From contig JACRJZ010000088.1 of the NCBI GenBank assembly GCA_016219875.1, forward strand, positions 1 to 40,725: 40,725 nt of DNA, written 5' to 3'. The notes beneath the pieces were generated by a model, which did not search any database, had not been told where the DNA came from, and saw only the letters and a list, made by a program, of their open reading frames with translations. This document shows positions 24,183 through 32,307 of this stretch, in pieces. The stretch is from Verrucomicrobiota bacterium (GTDB lineage Bacteria; Verrucomicrobiota; Verrucomicrobiia; Limisphaerales; JACRJZ01). The first letter of the stretch is position 1; every line of letters starts with the position of its first letter. The translations under genes and the position numbers were made by a program.

Positions 24183-25880
24183 ATGACAAAGACCTTCACG
24201 CTCGCTCTGGGGATGGTGGTGGCGGTTTCGTTGCTGGGCGGGTGTCAAACCGCCGGACGGGCCAAGCCGGTGAAGGCCCTCTCGGTTTCCGCCGCGACCA
24301 ACACGGTCGCGGGTCCACCCCCGCTGGATCCACGGGCCTTCGAGCGGCGGGCCGAAGCAGACGCGCGCTTCCTGGCCGGTGTCAGCCACGAGTTGAACAA
24401 CGAGCCGGAGCAGGCGGTCGAGGAGTTCTTCAAGGCCGCGCTGGCTGATCCCGGCAACGAGCCGCTGGTGCTGGACCTGACGACGCGCTTCGTCTTCCTC
24501 AAACGCTACGACCAGGCGGCCGAAGTGCTGGCCAAGGCACTGCAACAGCCCGGCGCGAGCGCGGCGATCGACACGCGACTGGCTTTCGTGAACCTCCAGC
24601 GGGGCCGGACCAACGACGCCCTCTGCGCCAACGAAGCGGCCATCCAGAAGAACCCCCGGTTCATCGGCGGTTACCGCGGGCTGTTCATCCTCTATTCCCA
24701 AACCGGCCAGACGAATGAAGCCACCAAAGTCTTGGACCAAGCCGCCGCGGCGAAAACTCCGGACGCCGACTTCTTGGTGGACTTGTCCGAGATGTACTTC
24801 CTCCAGGACCGCGCCGCCCGCGGCTCCAACACGGTGGCCAAGGCCCGCGCCCGCGACGCGCTCAACCGCGCCGCGGCACTGAACCCGACCAACTTCTTCG
24901 TCCTGCAGAAGCTCGCCGACGGCTTCACCCAGACCGGCGACCGGAAACAGGCGCAGGCCACGCTGGTCAAGCTCCAGCAGTTGTACCCGGACATGCCGAA
25001 CGTCCGCGAGCGCCTGCTCGACCTCTACTTGCGCGACCGCGACAAAAAGGGCGCGGCGGAGCAGTTGGAGGGGTTGATCCGCGAGAACCCCACCAACCCG
25101 CAAGCCTATTACCTGCTCGGCATCCTGGCTTTCGAGGAGAAGCGGTTCAAGGAAGCGGCGGACTCGTTCCACAAGACGCTCCTCTTGAACCCGGACTTCG
25201 AGCCGGCCTACTACGAACTGGCCGTCTGTGAGATGAACTTGGACCGGCCCAAAGAGGCGCTGGCGACGCTCGCCAAGGGCCGCGAGAAGTTCAAAGAAAC
25301 CTTTCTCTCCGAGTACTTGTCCGCGTTGGCCCTGATGCGCCAGAAGGATTACACCAACGCCGTGCAGCGACTGACGACCGCCGAGGTCATCGCCGTCGCC
25401 ACGGACACCAACCGGCTGACGCACATCTTTTACTTCCAGATCGGTTCCGCCTGCGAGCGGGCCGGTCGCTGGCACGAGTCCGAGAAGCATCTGCTCAAGT
25501 GTCTCAAGCTGTCGCCGGACTTTGACGAAGCGCTGAACTACCTCGGCTACATGTATGCGGAGCGCGGAACGAACCTCGTGCAGGCCCGCGAGATGATCGA
25601 GAAAGCCCTCCAGCACGAGCCGGACAACGCCGCCTACTTGGACAGCCTCGGCTGGGTGCGCTTCAAGCAGGGCCAGATGCGCGAGGCGCTCCGGCTCATT
25701 GAGCGCGCCATCAAGCTGAACAAGGAGCCGGACGCCACCCTCTACGATCACCAGGGCGACATTCTGGTTGAATTGAAAGAGCCGGAAAAAGCGCGCGAGG
25801 CTTACAAGGCCGCGCTGGGCGTCGAAGCCAACCCGGAGGTGCAGAAGAAACTCGAACGGCTGCCGCCGCCCAAACGCTGA
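24183..25880 (+). CDS. TPR-repeat lipoprotein
   Basis: The start at 24183 gives 565 residues with a signal and lipobox (MTKTFTLALGMVVAVSLLGGC). Almost all of the rest is tetratricopeptide repeats, for example NPQAYYLLGILAFEEKRFKEAADSFHKTLLLNPDF and PDNAAYLDSLGWVRFKQGQMREALRLIERAI. The LNYLGYMYAERG and YLDSLGW pattern near the C-terminus is common in verrucomicrobial and proteobacterial TPR lipoproteins. It probably acts as a periplasmic scaffold on the outer membrane; partners are unknown. A frame extending upstream to 23961 overlaps the bS22-like gene and is not used. Confidence 0.92.
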   Translation: MTKTFTLALGMVVAVSLLGGCQTAGRAKPVKALSVSAATNTVAGPPPLDPRAFERRAEADARFLAGVSHELNNEPEQAVEEFFKAALADPGNEPLVLDLTTRFVFLKRYDQAAEVLAKALQQPGASAAIDTRLAFVNLQRGRTNDALCANEAAIQKNPRFIGGYRGLFILYSQTGQTNEATKVLDQAAAAKTPDADFLVDLSEMYFLQDRAARGSNTVAKARARDALNRAAALNPTNFFVLQKLADGFTQTGDRKQAQATLVKLQQLYPDMPNVRERLLDLYLRDRDKKGAAEQLEGLIRENPTNPQAYYLLGILAFEEKRFKEAADSFHKTLLLNPDFEPAYYELAVCEMNLDRPKEALATLAKGREKFKETFLSEYLSALALMRQKDYTNAVQRLTTAEVIAVATDTNRLTHIFYFQIGSACERAGRWHESEKHLLKCLKLSPDFDEALNYLGYMYAERGTNLVQAREMIEKALQHEPDNAAYLDSLGWVRFKQGQMREALRLIERAIKLNKEPDATLYDHQGDILVELKEPEKAREAYKAALGVEANPEVQKKLERLPPPKR

Positions 25881-25901
25881 CGCGCCCGGGCGCCTCACCT
25901 C

Positions 25902-26285
25902 ATGCCGCACCAATTCCGCAAACACTACAGCCGCGACGAGGCGCGCGCGTTGTTGCCGCAAATCCGGACCTGGCTGCGTCAATTGAACCAAAAACGCGAA
26001 CTGGTGGAAAAATGTGACAAGCGCCTCGGCCAGCTTCTTCAAGCGGGGCATGACGCCGGCGGCGAATTGGTCAACAACCTGGTCCGCTACCTCGCCGCCA
26101 TGCGCGAGGTCTTGCAGCAGTTCCAAGAGCGCGAAATCCAGATCAAAGACCTGGAGCGCGGCCTGATTGACTTTCCCGCCCTCATCGGCGGGCGCGAAGT
26201 GTTCCTCTGCTGGGAGCAGGACGAGGACGACATCGAATTCTGGCACGACCTCGACACGGGCTACGCCGGGCGCGAGCGGCTTTGA
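25902..26285 (+). CDS. DUF2203 family protein
   Basis: The 127-residue protein has the family pattern: YSRDEARALLPQIRTWLRQL, a helical middle, IQIKDLERGLIDFPALIGGREVFLCWEQDEDDIEFWH, and DTGYAGRERL at the end. The motif K-D-x-x-x-GLIDFP...FLCW...WH is characteristic. Function is unknown. It follows the TPR lipoprotein by 21 bases, probably in one transcript. Confidence 0.9.
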   Translation: MPHQFRKHYSRDEARALLPQIRTWLRQLNQKRELVEKCDKRLGQLLQAGHDAGGELVNNLVRYLAAMREVLQQFQEREIQIKDLERGLIDFPALIGGREVFLCWEQDEDDIEFWHDLDTGYAGRERL

Positions 26286-26547
26286 AGCCGCCCGGGGGGT
26301 TGAACCAGTTCCGAATCCAGCGTGCCCGAAGGAACGCGAGCCACTTGCCGCCTACCTTCCGCACCGACTGAGCCGCTGTCCAAACCTGATCCTCGTCTTC
26401 CGCCCGAACTCCGGCCTTGCCAAGCAGGGAAATTTCTGCCATGAACCTGCCGCATGCCGCAACAAAGCCGCCAAGACCATGAGAGCACAGGAAAAATTCA
26501 CTGAAACTGCGGTTGAGCAAGAATGTTAGGCATCAACGCCAAGCCAT

Positions 26548-26973
26548 ATGACAGAGTCCGACCTTCGAGAGATCTTTGACCTTGCTCGCGAGCGAGAGCA
26601 GAAAGTATATGCGTGGTTGCGATACTTGATTGGATTAGCGTCTGGAGCGCTAACGGTGTTGGTGGCGTTGCAGGACAAGTTGCCACCGACCACAACGGGC
26701 ATTGCGCTGGTTGCTCTAAAAGCCGCGTGGGTAGCGCTCGGCAGCGGTATCCTGCTTGGAGCAGTATCGCTATTCGGCGAAATAAGGACAGCACGCGAGA
26801 TGGTGAACTTGTTGGTGAAACAAAAATCACAACCAGAGTACCATCCCGGCGATCCGCCTTCGCCCATCCTTGTACCGAAGTTACCAATTTTGAAATGGAG
26901 CGAGAGATTATGTTACTGTTCGCTGGTTGTGGCCGTGGTTTCATTGGTAGCATTTGCTTTGGCCCGGCGTTGA
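26548..26973 (+). CDS. Small membrane protein of unknown function
   Basis: The 141-residue protein has a charged N-terminal helix (TESDLREIFDLAREREQKVYAW) and about three membrane segments near residues 26-42, 52-75 and 122-138. A polar loop lies between the second and third. The gene is visibly richer in A and T than its neighbours and uses many A/T-ending codons, suggesting transfer. I do not recognise the family. It stands alone between the DUF2203 gene and the hicBA pair. Confidence 0.7.
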   Translation: MTESDLREIFDLAREREQKVYAWLRYLIGLASGALTVLVALQDKLPPTTTGIALVALKAAWVALGSGILLGAVSLFGEIRTAREMVNLLVKQKSQPEYHPGDPPSPILVPKLPILKWSERLCYCSLVVAVVSLVAFALARR

Positions 26974-27160
26974 GATAATGCCCTACCACGCGCTGCAACT
27001 GGAGGCGCCTCCGCCGCCCAGGATCATCTTTGGGATTTCATGCTTGGTGTTCCTTTCCTTGGCCCGGCTCGCGCCGCCCCTAGACTGGGTCGTTCGGCCA
27101 GAAGCTGGGGTTTCACTCAGCGGCTTTGACGCGCCCGTTCGGGCGGCGTAGTCTCCGGCC

Positions 27161-27370
27161 ATGAAATCGTTCACAGCAGTCGTTGAGCGGTGCCCGGACA
27201 CGGGGCTTTACGTCGGTTACGTTCCAGGATTCACTGGCGCGCATTCGCAAGGAGCGTCCCTGGATGAGTTGAAGCGCAATCTGGAGGAGGTCGTCGGCAT
27301 GTTGCTGGAGGAAGGGGAACCGTCTTTGCACGGCGAGTTCGTGGGCACCCAGATGATCCAGGTGGGCTAG
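27161..27370 (+). CDS. hicB: HicB-type antitoxin
   Basis: The 69-residue protein has the HicB fold pattern: FTAVVERCPDTGLYVGYVPGFTGAHSQGASLDELKRNLEEVVGMLLEE. It lacks the C-terminal DNA-binding domain of longer HicB proteins. It would bind and block the HicA toxin encoded 2 bases downstream. Antitoxin-first order is seen here. Confidence 0.93.
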   Translation: MKSFTAVVERCPDTGLYVGYVPGFTGAHSQGASLDELKRNLEEVVGMLLEEGEPSLHGEFVGTQMIQVG

Positions 27371-27372
27371 CT

Positions 27373-27597
27373 ATGGGAAAGCTCCCGGTCCTGAAACCGC
27401 GCGAGGTGTGCCGTCTGCTGGAGGTGCTGGGCTTTGTGCTCGTACGGCAGCGCGGCTCCCACATGCAGTACCGACATGCTGACGGACGAGGAACTACGGT
27501 TCCAAACCACCCAGGGAGGGACATCTCGCCGATTCTACTCCGGCAGATTGCTCGCGACATCAAGATGACGGCAGAGGAGTTCCTCAGCCAGCGATGA
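27373..27597 (+). CDS. hicA: HicA-type mRNA interferase toxin
   Basis: The 74-residue protein matches HicA: KPREVCRLLEVLGFVLVRQRGSHMQYRH, with the catalytic histidine in GSH, then TTVPNHPGRDISPILLRQIARDI. It is a double-stranded-RNA-binding-domain-like ribonuclease that cuts mRNA when not bound by HicB. It starts 2 bases after hicB. Confidence 0.95.
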   Translation: MGKLPVLKPREVCRLLEVLGFVLVRQRGSHMQYRHADGRGTTVPNHPGRDISPILLRQIARDIKMTAEEFLSQR

Positions 27598-27728
27598 GAA
27601 GATCCAGGCTGGTCAAGATCGGTCGAGCGAATTGCCACCCCGCTTTTCCGCTCGCCGCCCGGCGGCCGATCAAGAGTGCCTCGTGCCCGTCACCGTCCAA
27701 GCCGGTAGCGGTCAATGGCCTCTGATCG

Positions 27729-29258
27729 TCACACCGCGTCCAGCGACCACCCGTTGTGGTACGGCTCTTTCACGAAGCCGTTCGCGGCGGCGTAGTTGGT
27801 GAACTTCATCGGCGCCGCGTCCCACTCCAGCCGTTTCCCCGTGCGGAGGGCGATGTTGCCCAGGAGCACGATCTCGGTCAGCGGCACCGCCCAGTCGAAA
27901 TGACAGCCCGCCGGCTCACCGCCCTGGCATGCCTCGAACCATTCCTTCCAGGTGCCGGGCCGGCGCGGCAAGGTTCTTCGGACGTTGTCTCCCTTGGCCG
28001 ATTTGCTCGCCGGCAGCAGCTTGAGGCCGTCCCACGACGACAGCAGCTTGCCCTCGTCGCCGAGGTAGAGGGTGCCTTCCTCCGGCATCGGCTGATCGCC
28101 CAGTTCAGCCGGGCGCGGCGGTTGCAGGCCGCCGTCGTACCACACCATCCGCACCGGCGGCAGGCCGTCGCGCGCGGGGAAGTCGTAGGTGACGATCGAC
28201 GCCAGCGGCGCGGTTTCCGGCAAGACCTTGGTGGAAGTCGCCGCTACGCTGCGCGGCTGGCTGAGTTTCAGCGCGCGGAAGATGGTGTTGAAATGGTGAC
28301 AGCCCATGTCGCCGAGCGCGCCGGTGCCGAAGTCCCACCAGCCGCGGAAATTGAACGGGTGATAAACGCCGTGGTAGCCCTTGATCCAGTCGAGCGAAGC
28401 CTTGAGTTGCGTCAGCGCGTGGTGGCCTTGGGGCCAGTCCGCCTTGAAAGGCCGCTGCGGCGCGGGGCCAAGCCAGAGTTGCCAGTCGAGCGTCTTGGGC
28501 ACCGGGTCTTCGCCCGCCGGACGCGCCATGCCTTGCGGCCAGACGGGGCGGTTGCTCCACACGTGGACTTCGCGCACCGCGCCCAGCACGCCGGCTTGAA
28601 TCCACTCGGCGGTGCGGCAGGCCGGCTCGCTGGTGTGGGGCGCAGCGGTCATCTGCGTGGCGACGCCGGCTTGGTGCGCCGCGTCCCGCAGCACGCGGCC
28701 TTCGTGGATGGTGCGGGTGAGCGGCTTCACGCAACAGACGTGTTTCTTCCGGCGCAACGCCGCCAGCGCGATGAGCGCGTGCGTGTGATCGGGCGTGCCG
28801 ACATAGACGGCGTCGATCTTGTCCGCTTCGGCCCGGAGCAGGTCGCGGAAGTCGCGGTAGCGGCGGGCTTGGGGCCATTTGTCGAAGGCCTTTTTCGCGA
28901 ACGCGTCGTCCACGTCGCACAAGGCGGCGATGTGGAACCCCGCCTTCTCGCATTCCTGAAGCTGGCCGAAGCCGACGCCGCCCACGCCCACGCCGGCAAG
29001 GCTGACCCGGCGGCTGGGCGGGGATTGGCCGTCCGCGCCAAGGACGTGGGCGGGGACGATGCTCACGCCGGCAGACACCACGGCTGCAGCCCGGAGAAAA
29101 CGGCGGCGCGAAACCGGAGACGGGGGAGGCGCCTTCAGAACTCCGTAGCAGCCGACGTTAGGAGGCTCAAACTTCAATGGAATCAGAGCCTCCTCACGTC
29201 GGCTGCTACCGTCTTGAGAGTGGCTCGGATGAGAGGGATGGCTGAAATGGAGGTTCAT
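27729..29258 (-). CDS. Gfo/Idh/MocA oxidoreductase with Tat signal
   Basis: The 509-residue frame contains a Tat motif SRRRFLRAAAVVSAG at residues 50-64. A Rossmann domain follows (RVSLAGVGVGGVGFGQLQECEKAGFHIAALCDVDDAFAKKA), with the family DAVYVGTPDHTHALIALAALRRKKHVCCVKPLTRTIHEGR carrying the catalytic-site Lys-Pro. It probably oxidises or epimerises sugars outside the cytoplasm with NAD(P). Residues 17-40, before the Tat motif, are encoded by an inverted pair of family A repeats. An in-frame TTG at 29177 inside the repeat would give a normal-length Tat leader and may be the true start. The gene follows the lipoprotein at 29269-29703 by 10 bases. Confidence 0.9.
   Translation of the reverse strand: MNLHFSHPSHPSHSQDGSSRREEALIPLKFEPPNVGCYGVLKAPPPSPVSRRRFLRAAAVVSAGVSIVPAHVLGADGQSPPSRRVSLAGVGVGGVGFGQLQECEKAGFHIAALCDVDDAFAKKAFDKWPQARRYRDFRDLLRAEADKIDAVYVGTPDHTHALIALAALRRKKHVCCVKPLTRTIHEGRVLRDAAHQAGVATQMTAAPHTSEPACRTAEWIQAGVLGAVREVHVWSNRPVWPQGMARPAGEDPVPKTLDWQLWLGPAPQRPFKADWPQGHHALTQLKASLDWIKGYHGVYHPFNFRGWWDFGTGALGDMGCHHFNTIFRALKLSQPRSVAATSTKVLPETAPLASIVTYDFPARDGLPPVRMVWYDGGLQPPRPAELGDQPMPEEGTLYLGDEGKLLSSWDGLKLLPASKSAKGDNVRRTLPRRPGTWKEWFEACQGGEPAGCHFDWAVPLTEIVLLGNIALRTGKRLEWDAAPMKFTNYAAANGFVKEPYHNGWSLDAV
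29145..29209. repeat. Family A repeat, inverted pair
   Basis: Arms at 29145-29168 and 29186-29209 are complementary over 24 bases with one mismatch, around a 17-base spacer. The core is CACGTCGGCTGCTAC. The pair lies inside the 5' part of the predicted oxidoreductase gene and is followed by TCTTGAGAGTGGCTC, the usual tail. Confidence 0.85.
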
Positions 29259-29268
29259 GTTTTGTTCG

Positions 29269-29703
29269 TCATTTGGTTGGAGGCGGGCTGCCGGGAGCGC
29301 CCTTGCTCAAGCTGTCTCGGACCAGCTTCTCGAGGTTCTCTTTCATCTCCAAAAGCGAGACTTCCTGCTCGGGGGTGAGCTTGAGATCTTTGAGTTGGAC
29401 AAGGGTGGCGAGCACTTCCTGCCACTTGCCGTCCGCCACCAACTTCTTGGCGTTGTCGATCAGGGTCTGGGCTTGGGCGGTGGCCTCGTTGGCGGCCTTT
29501 TGGGCGGCAACTTGGGCCGCCTCCGCTTGCTTCTGGGCGGCTTGCTTGGCCCTCTCCGCAGCGGCCTTCGCCGCGTCAGCCGCTTTCTCGAAGTTCTCGA
29601 TGTGAGTGGCGGGGGCAGGTGGCGGTTCCGACTTGTTGCAGGCCGTGGCCAGCGCCGCGACGCCCAGGAGGGCCACAGCCAGGCTGCCGAAGTTCTTTCT
29701 CAT
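29269..29703 (-). CDS. Small alanine-rich coiled-coil lipoprotein
   Basis: The start at 29703 gives 144 residues: signal MRKNFGSLAVALLGVAALATAC with lipobox ATAC. A long alanine/lysine/glutamine helix (about residues 35-85) with a coiled-coil look follows, then a second helical part with LTPEQEVSLLEMKENLEKLV. It resembles small outer-membrane lipoproteins in overall style. No named family is recognised. It is the upstream gene of the oxidoreductase, 10 bases apart. A frame from 29796 adds 31 residues without support. Confidence 0.8.
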   Translation of the reverse strand: MRKNFGSLAVALLGVAALATACNKSEPPPAPATHIENFEKAADAAKAAAERAKQAAQKQAEAAQVAAQKAANEATAQAQTLIDNAKKLVADGKWQEVLATLVQLKDLKLTPEQEVSLLEMKENLEKLVRDSLSKGAPGSPPPTK

Positions 29704-29865
29704 GGGGCGGTTGGTGTCACGGTGAGAGTGCTGGACTTCGCGATTCCTCAATGGCAGCGGTGAGCAACCGCTGCCGCCACGGACGACGGAACACATGCGG
29801 CCTTTTTGACTCGCCGCCCGTCGTTGGGCGGAAGAGGTGGTGGCGGTTCGCTTCGACCGTTCGGG

Positions 29866-30369
29866 TTAAACCACGCGTGCTCTGGTGTGCTCATACAACT
29901 CTCCCAGACTGATGCCCTCTCGCCACAAAGCGTGGAGGTCGATGTCGTACCGCTTCTCCAATCGCAAGACCAATGTCTCCAACTCGCAGCTATCTGCCAG
30001 GCGGTCCCCTGGCGGATACAGCGCTCGATAAACATCCAAGACGCGATCATCCGGTGAGAAGCGGCTACGCCTGGTTCGGCGGAACAGAAAGGCATCAACG
30101 AAGATGTTCAGAAACTCCCGAATCTCGTTCTTCGATGAGTCAGGAAATCGCCGCCGCCAGCGGATGCCCATGCAAACTCGCTGCCAGTAAGGCCGCAGCG
30201 AACGGCTGCGGTTCATGTGCCCAACAACTCCACCGCTGACGCCTGCAATGAGGAGAAGCACAATCGGCAGGACCTGCGCTGGCAAGGCCCAATACCAGAC
30301 GGCAGCCAAGGCACCTGCGAGGAAGCAGCCTCCAATCAACACACCAAAAATGATACGACGTGCTGACAT
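29866..30369 (-). CDS. Membrane-anchored protein with ACP-like (DUF1493-like) domain
   Basis: The 167-residue protein has two membrane helices (about residues 6-28 and 33-50), a basic stretch, then a helical domain. That domain (RFSPDDRVLDVYRALYPPGDRLADSCELETLVLRLEKRYDIDL...ISLGELYEH) matches the DUF1493/acyl-carrier-like pattern. An Asp-Ser step is present (ADSCELE), in the region where carrier proteins hold phosphopantetheine; whether it is modified is unknown. No acyltransferase genes are adjacent. The family call is moderate. Confidence 0.6.
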   Translation of the reverse strand: MSARRIIFGVLIGGCFLAGALAAVWYWALPAQVLPIVLLLIAGVSGGVVGHMNRSRSLRPYWQRVCMGIRWRRRFPDSSKNEIREFLNIFVDAFLFRRTRRSRFSPDDRVLDVYRALYPPGDRLADSCELETLVLRLEKRYDIDLHALWREGISLGELYEHTRARVV

Positions 30370-30427
30370 GATTTGTGGTTGAGCGACCGAGCAACGGATC
30401 TACCGCTGACTCCCGAAGCCTTACGGA

Positions 30428-31717
30428 CTACTTCTTCTTTCCCGCCAGCGCCTTCTCGATGGCGGGCGCCAGTTTCGTTCCGCGGATGTCTTTGTCGGCG
30501 ATGATCGCGCCAGTGTCGCCGTCCACCAGGAGCATGTGCGGAATGGACTGGATGCCGTAGCGCACGGCCACTTCCGCCTGCCAGAACTTCCCGTCGAAGA
30601 CCTGCGGCCAAGGCATGTTCTTCTCGCGCGTGAAGTCGGCCAGTTTCTGTTCGGCGCCGGCGCGGTCGAGGCTGATGCCGAGAATCTCCAGGCCCTTCTC
30701 GTGAAATTGCTCGTAAGCCTTCACGACGTTTGGAATCTCCACCACGCACGGACCGCACCAAGTCGCCCAGAAGTCGAGCAGCACGACCTTGCCTTTGTAG
30801 TCGTCCGGGAACTTCACCGGCTTGCCATTCGCGAGCTTCGCAGCGAAGGCCGGGGCTTTCTGGCCGGGGCTGAGGTCCGGGCCGGCGGGCCTTTGCGATT
30901 CCGGCGGCTTGGTCGAGGCCGCGATCTGGAACGCGCCTTCCGCGGTGAGGTTGGTTACGATCCACCATTTGCCTTCCACCTCGAACGGGCGCGTCACCGG
31001 CACGTACTCGCCGCGATCGGTGCGGCCGTTGGAGTTGGCATCGACCCAGATGGAGGGCGCGCCGGCAGGACTCTCTGCGGCCGCTCGGAAATCGCCGGCA
31101 CAGGCGGAGTCGATCAACACGGCGGAAAGGGTTTTGTCAGCGATGCGGACCTCGCCGGTGAGTCCGTAATCGGCATAGTAGAACACGGCGTCCTTGATGA
31201 TGGGAGGGCGGTCGCCCTGGGGATCGAAGCGGTAGAACTTCAAGTGAGCACGGCGCGGACCGCTGGCAAGCGGGATGGTAACGGTGGCGTCGCTGAAGTA
31301 AGTCACGGATTCCTTGCCGTCCGGAGACTTGAAGCGGCGCTCGGTCCAGGTCAGGCCCGCTTCGCCGGTGAATGCGCCGTCGCCATTGCCGTCCACGAAG
31401 AACTGGCCAGGCTTGCCATCGGGGTCGTCCACGACAATGTGGATGGTGGCCGGCGCCGTCTTAGGCCCGATTTGGAAGGAGCCATAACGCGGCGCCGCGA
31501 GCGCGTTAGGCGCTTGCTTCAACGTGGCTGGCTGGGCGTTAGTGAGGCCGACGCGAAGCGGGCGATAGCCACCCACCTTCTCTGACACGCCGGATTCCAG
31601 CCATTGCAGTTTGAAGTTTTCTTGAGCCAGTGAGGGCCAGGCGAGAGCGGCGAGGCCGGCGAGTAAAACGATCGAGGCGCTGATGCGCTCCGCGACAAGC
31701 GAGCATTTGCAGTTCAT
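30428..31717 (-). CDS. TlpA-like thioredoxin with calcium-loop N-terminal domain
   Basis: The start at 31717 gives 429 residues with a signal peptide. The C-terminal ~145 residues are a TlpA/ResA-type thioredoxin: LSPGQKAPAF, then LLDFWATWCGPC (cysteines ~321 and 324), then IQSIPHMLLVDGDTG with the cis-proline. The N-terminal ~260 residues are of unknown family. They contain two loops like calcium sites, DGNGDGAFTGE and DANSNGRTDRGE. It probably reduces or isomerises disulfides outside the cytoplasm, a step also needed for heme attachment to CXXCH proteins. It is a single-gene unit with a family A repeat in its upstream region. Confidence 0.92.
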   Translation of the reverse strand: MNCKCSLVAERISASIVLLAGLAALAWPSLAQENFKLQWLESGVSEKVGGYRPLRVGLTNAQPATLKQAPNALAAPRYGSFQIGPKTAPATIHIVVDDPDGKPGQFFVDGNGDGAFTGEAGLTWTERRFKSPDGKESVTYFSDATVTIPLASGPRRAHLKFYRFDPQGDRPPIIKDAVFYYADYGLTGEVRIADKTLSAVLIDSACAGDFRAAAESPAGAPSIWVDANSNGRTDRGEYVPVTRPFEVEGKWWIVTNLTAEGAFQIAASTKPPESQRPAGPDLSPGQKAPAFAAKLANGKPVKFPDDYKGKVVLLDFWATWCGPCVVEIPNVVKAYEQFHEKGLEILGISLDRAGAEQKLADFTREKNMPWPQVFDGKFWQAEVAVRYGIQSIPHMLLVDGDTGAIIADKDIRGTKLAPAIEKALAGKKK

Positions 31718-31767
31718 GCGGACACCATACCCAAGCCGCTCGGCTTGGAAAGTAATTCCTCGCTCGT

Positions 31768-31849
31768 GAGCCTCTTTCAAAACTGTAGCAGCCGACGTGA
31801 GGAGGCTCTGTTTTCATTGATGTCGGAGCCTCCTCACGTCGGCTGCTAC
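31768..31849. repeat. Family A repeat, perfect inverted pair
   Basis: Arms at 31785-31808 and 31826-31849 are perfectly complementary over 24 bases around a 17-base spacer. The left side also carries the usual tail, GAGCCTCTTTCAAAACT (31768-31784). It lies between the divergently oriented ends of the thioredoxin leader and the HIT gene stop. Confidence 0.9.
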
Positions 31850-31907
31850 GGGGCTTTGAAATTGCTTCTCTTGAGCCAATTGCAGAGCCGCAGCCGATCT
31901 CACCCGC

Positions 31908-32252
31908 TCAGCCCGGCGGCCATTTCATGTGTCGGCCGCCAAGGATGTGAACGTGCAAGTGCGGGACAGACTCGCCCGCGTCAGGGCCGTGATTGATCAC
32001 GAGCCGGTAGCCGGTCTTGTCCAGGCCCGCCCTCGCGGCCACTTCCGCCGCCTGCAGCAGCAAGTGGCCGAGCACGGATTGGTCTTCGGCCTTCGCTTCG
32101 CCAAGGCGCGGAATCGGCTTCTTTGGCACGATGAGGATGTGGGTGGGCGCTTGCGGGTTGATGTCGCGGAAGGCGCAGACCGAGTCGTCCTCAAACACGA
32201 TGTTCGCCGGAACCTCGCGGGCGATGATCTTCTCAAAGAGGGTGCGGGCCAT
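31908..32252 (-). CDS. HIT-family nucleotide hydrolase (HinT-like)
   Basis: The 114-residue protein has the HinT layout: TLFEKIIAREVPANIVFEDDSVCAFRDINPQAPTHILIVPKKPI, then YRLVINHGPDAGESVPHLHVHILGG with the histidine triad HLHVH. It would hydrolyse purine nucleoside phosphoramidates or related adenylates. A heptamer satellite lies 5 bases upstream of its start. Confidence 0.95.
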   Translation of the reverse strand: MARTLFEKIIAREVPANIVFEDDSVCAFRDINPQAPTHILIVPKKPIPRLGEAKAEDQSVLGHLLLQAAEVAARAGLDKTGYRLVINHGPDAGESVPHLHVHILGGRHMKWPPG

Positions 32253-32257
32253 GGGGA

Positions 32258-32285
32258 ATTGCAGATTGCGGATTGTAGATTGCAG
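32258..32285. repeat. Four tandem heptamers (ATTGCAG type)
   Basis: The units ATTGCAG, ATTGCGG, ATTGTAG and ATTGCAG run in tandem immediately upstream of the HIT start at 32252. A similar heptamer array lies upstream of the TPR gene at 39187. Confidence 0.7.
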
Positions 32286-32307
32286 ATTCCAAAATCGGGA
32301 TTTCCGC

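Noticed and set aside
22269..26246. Antisense open frame of 1325 codons on the minus strand
   Set aside because: It lies opposite purN, hisG and the TPR lipoprotein, which have clear family motifs. The antisense residues are low in recognisable structure, and long open antisense frames are expected in high-GC DNA.
26526..26532. GTTAGGC, resembling the right core of an integron attC site, just before the lower-GC membrane gene
   Set aside because: I could not find the matching left core or the paired inner arms upstream, and no second site follows the gene. A 7-base match alone is weak.
29753..29775. GGCAGCGG and CCGCTGCC hairpin considered as a terminator
   Set aside because: No T-run follows on either strand. 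It may be another intergenic hairpin.
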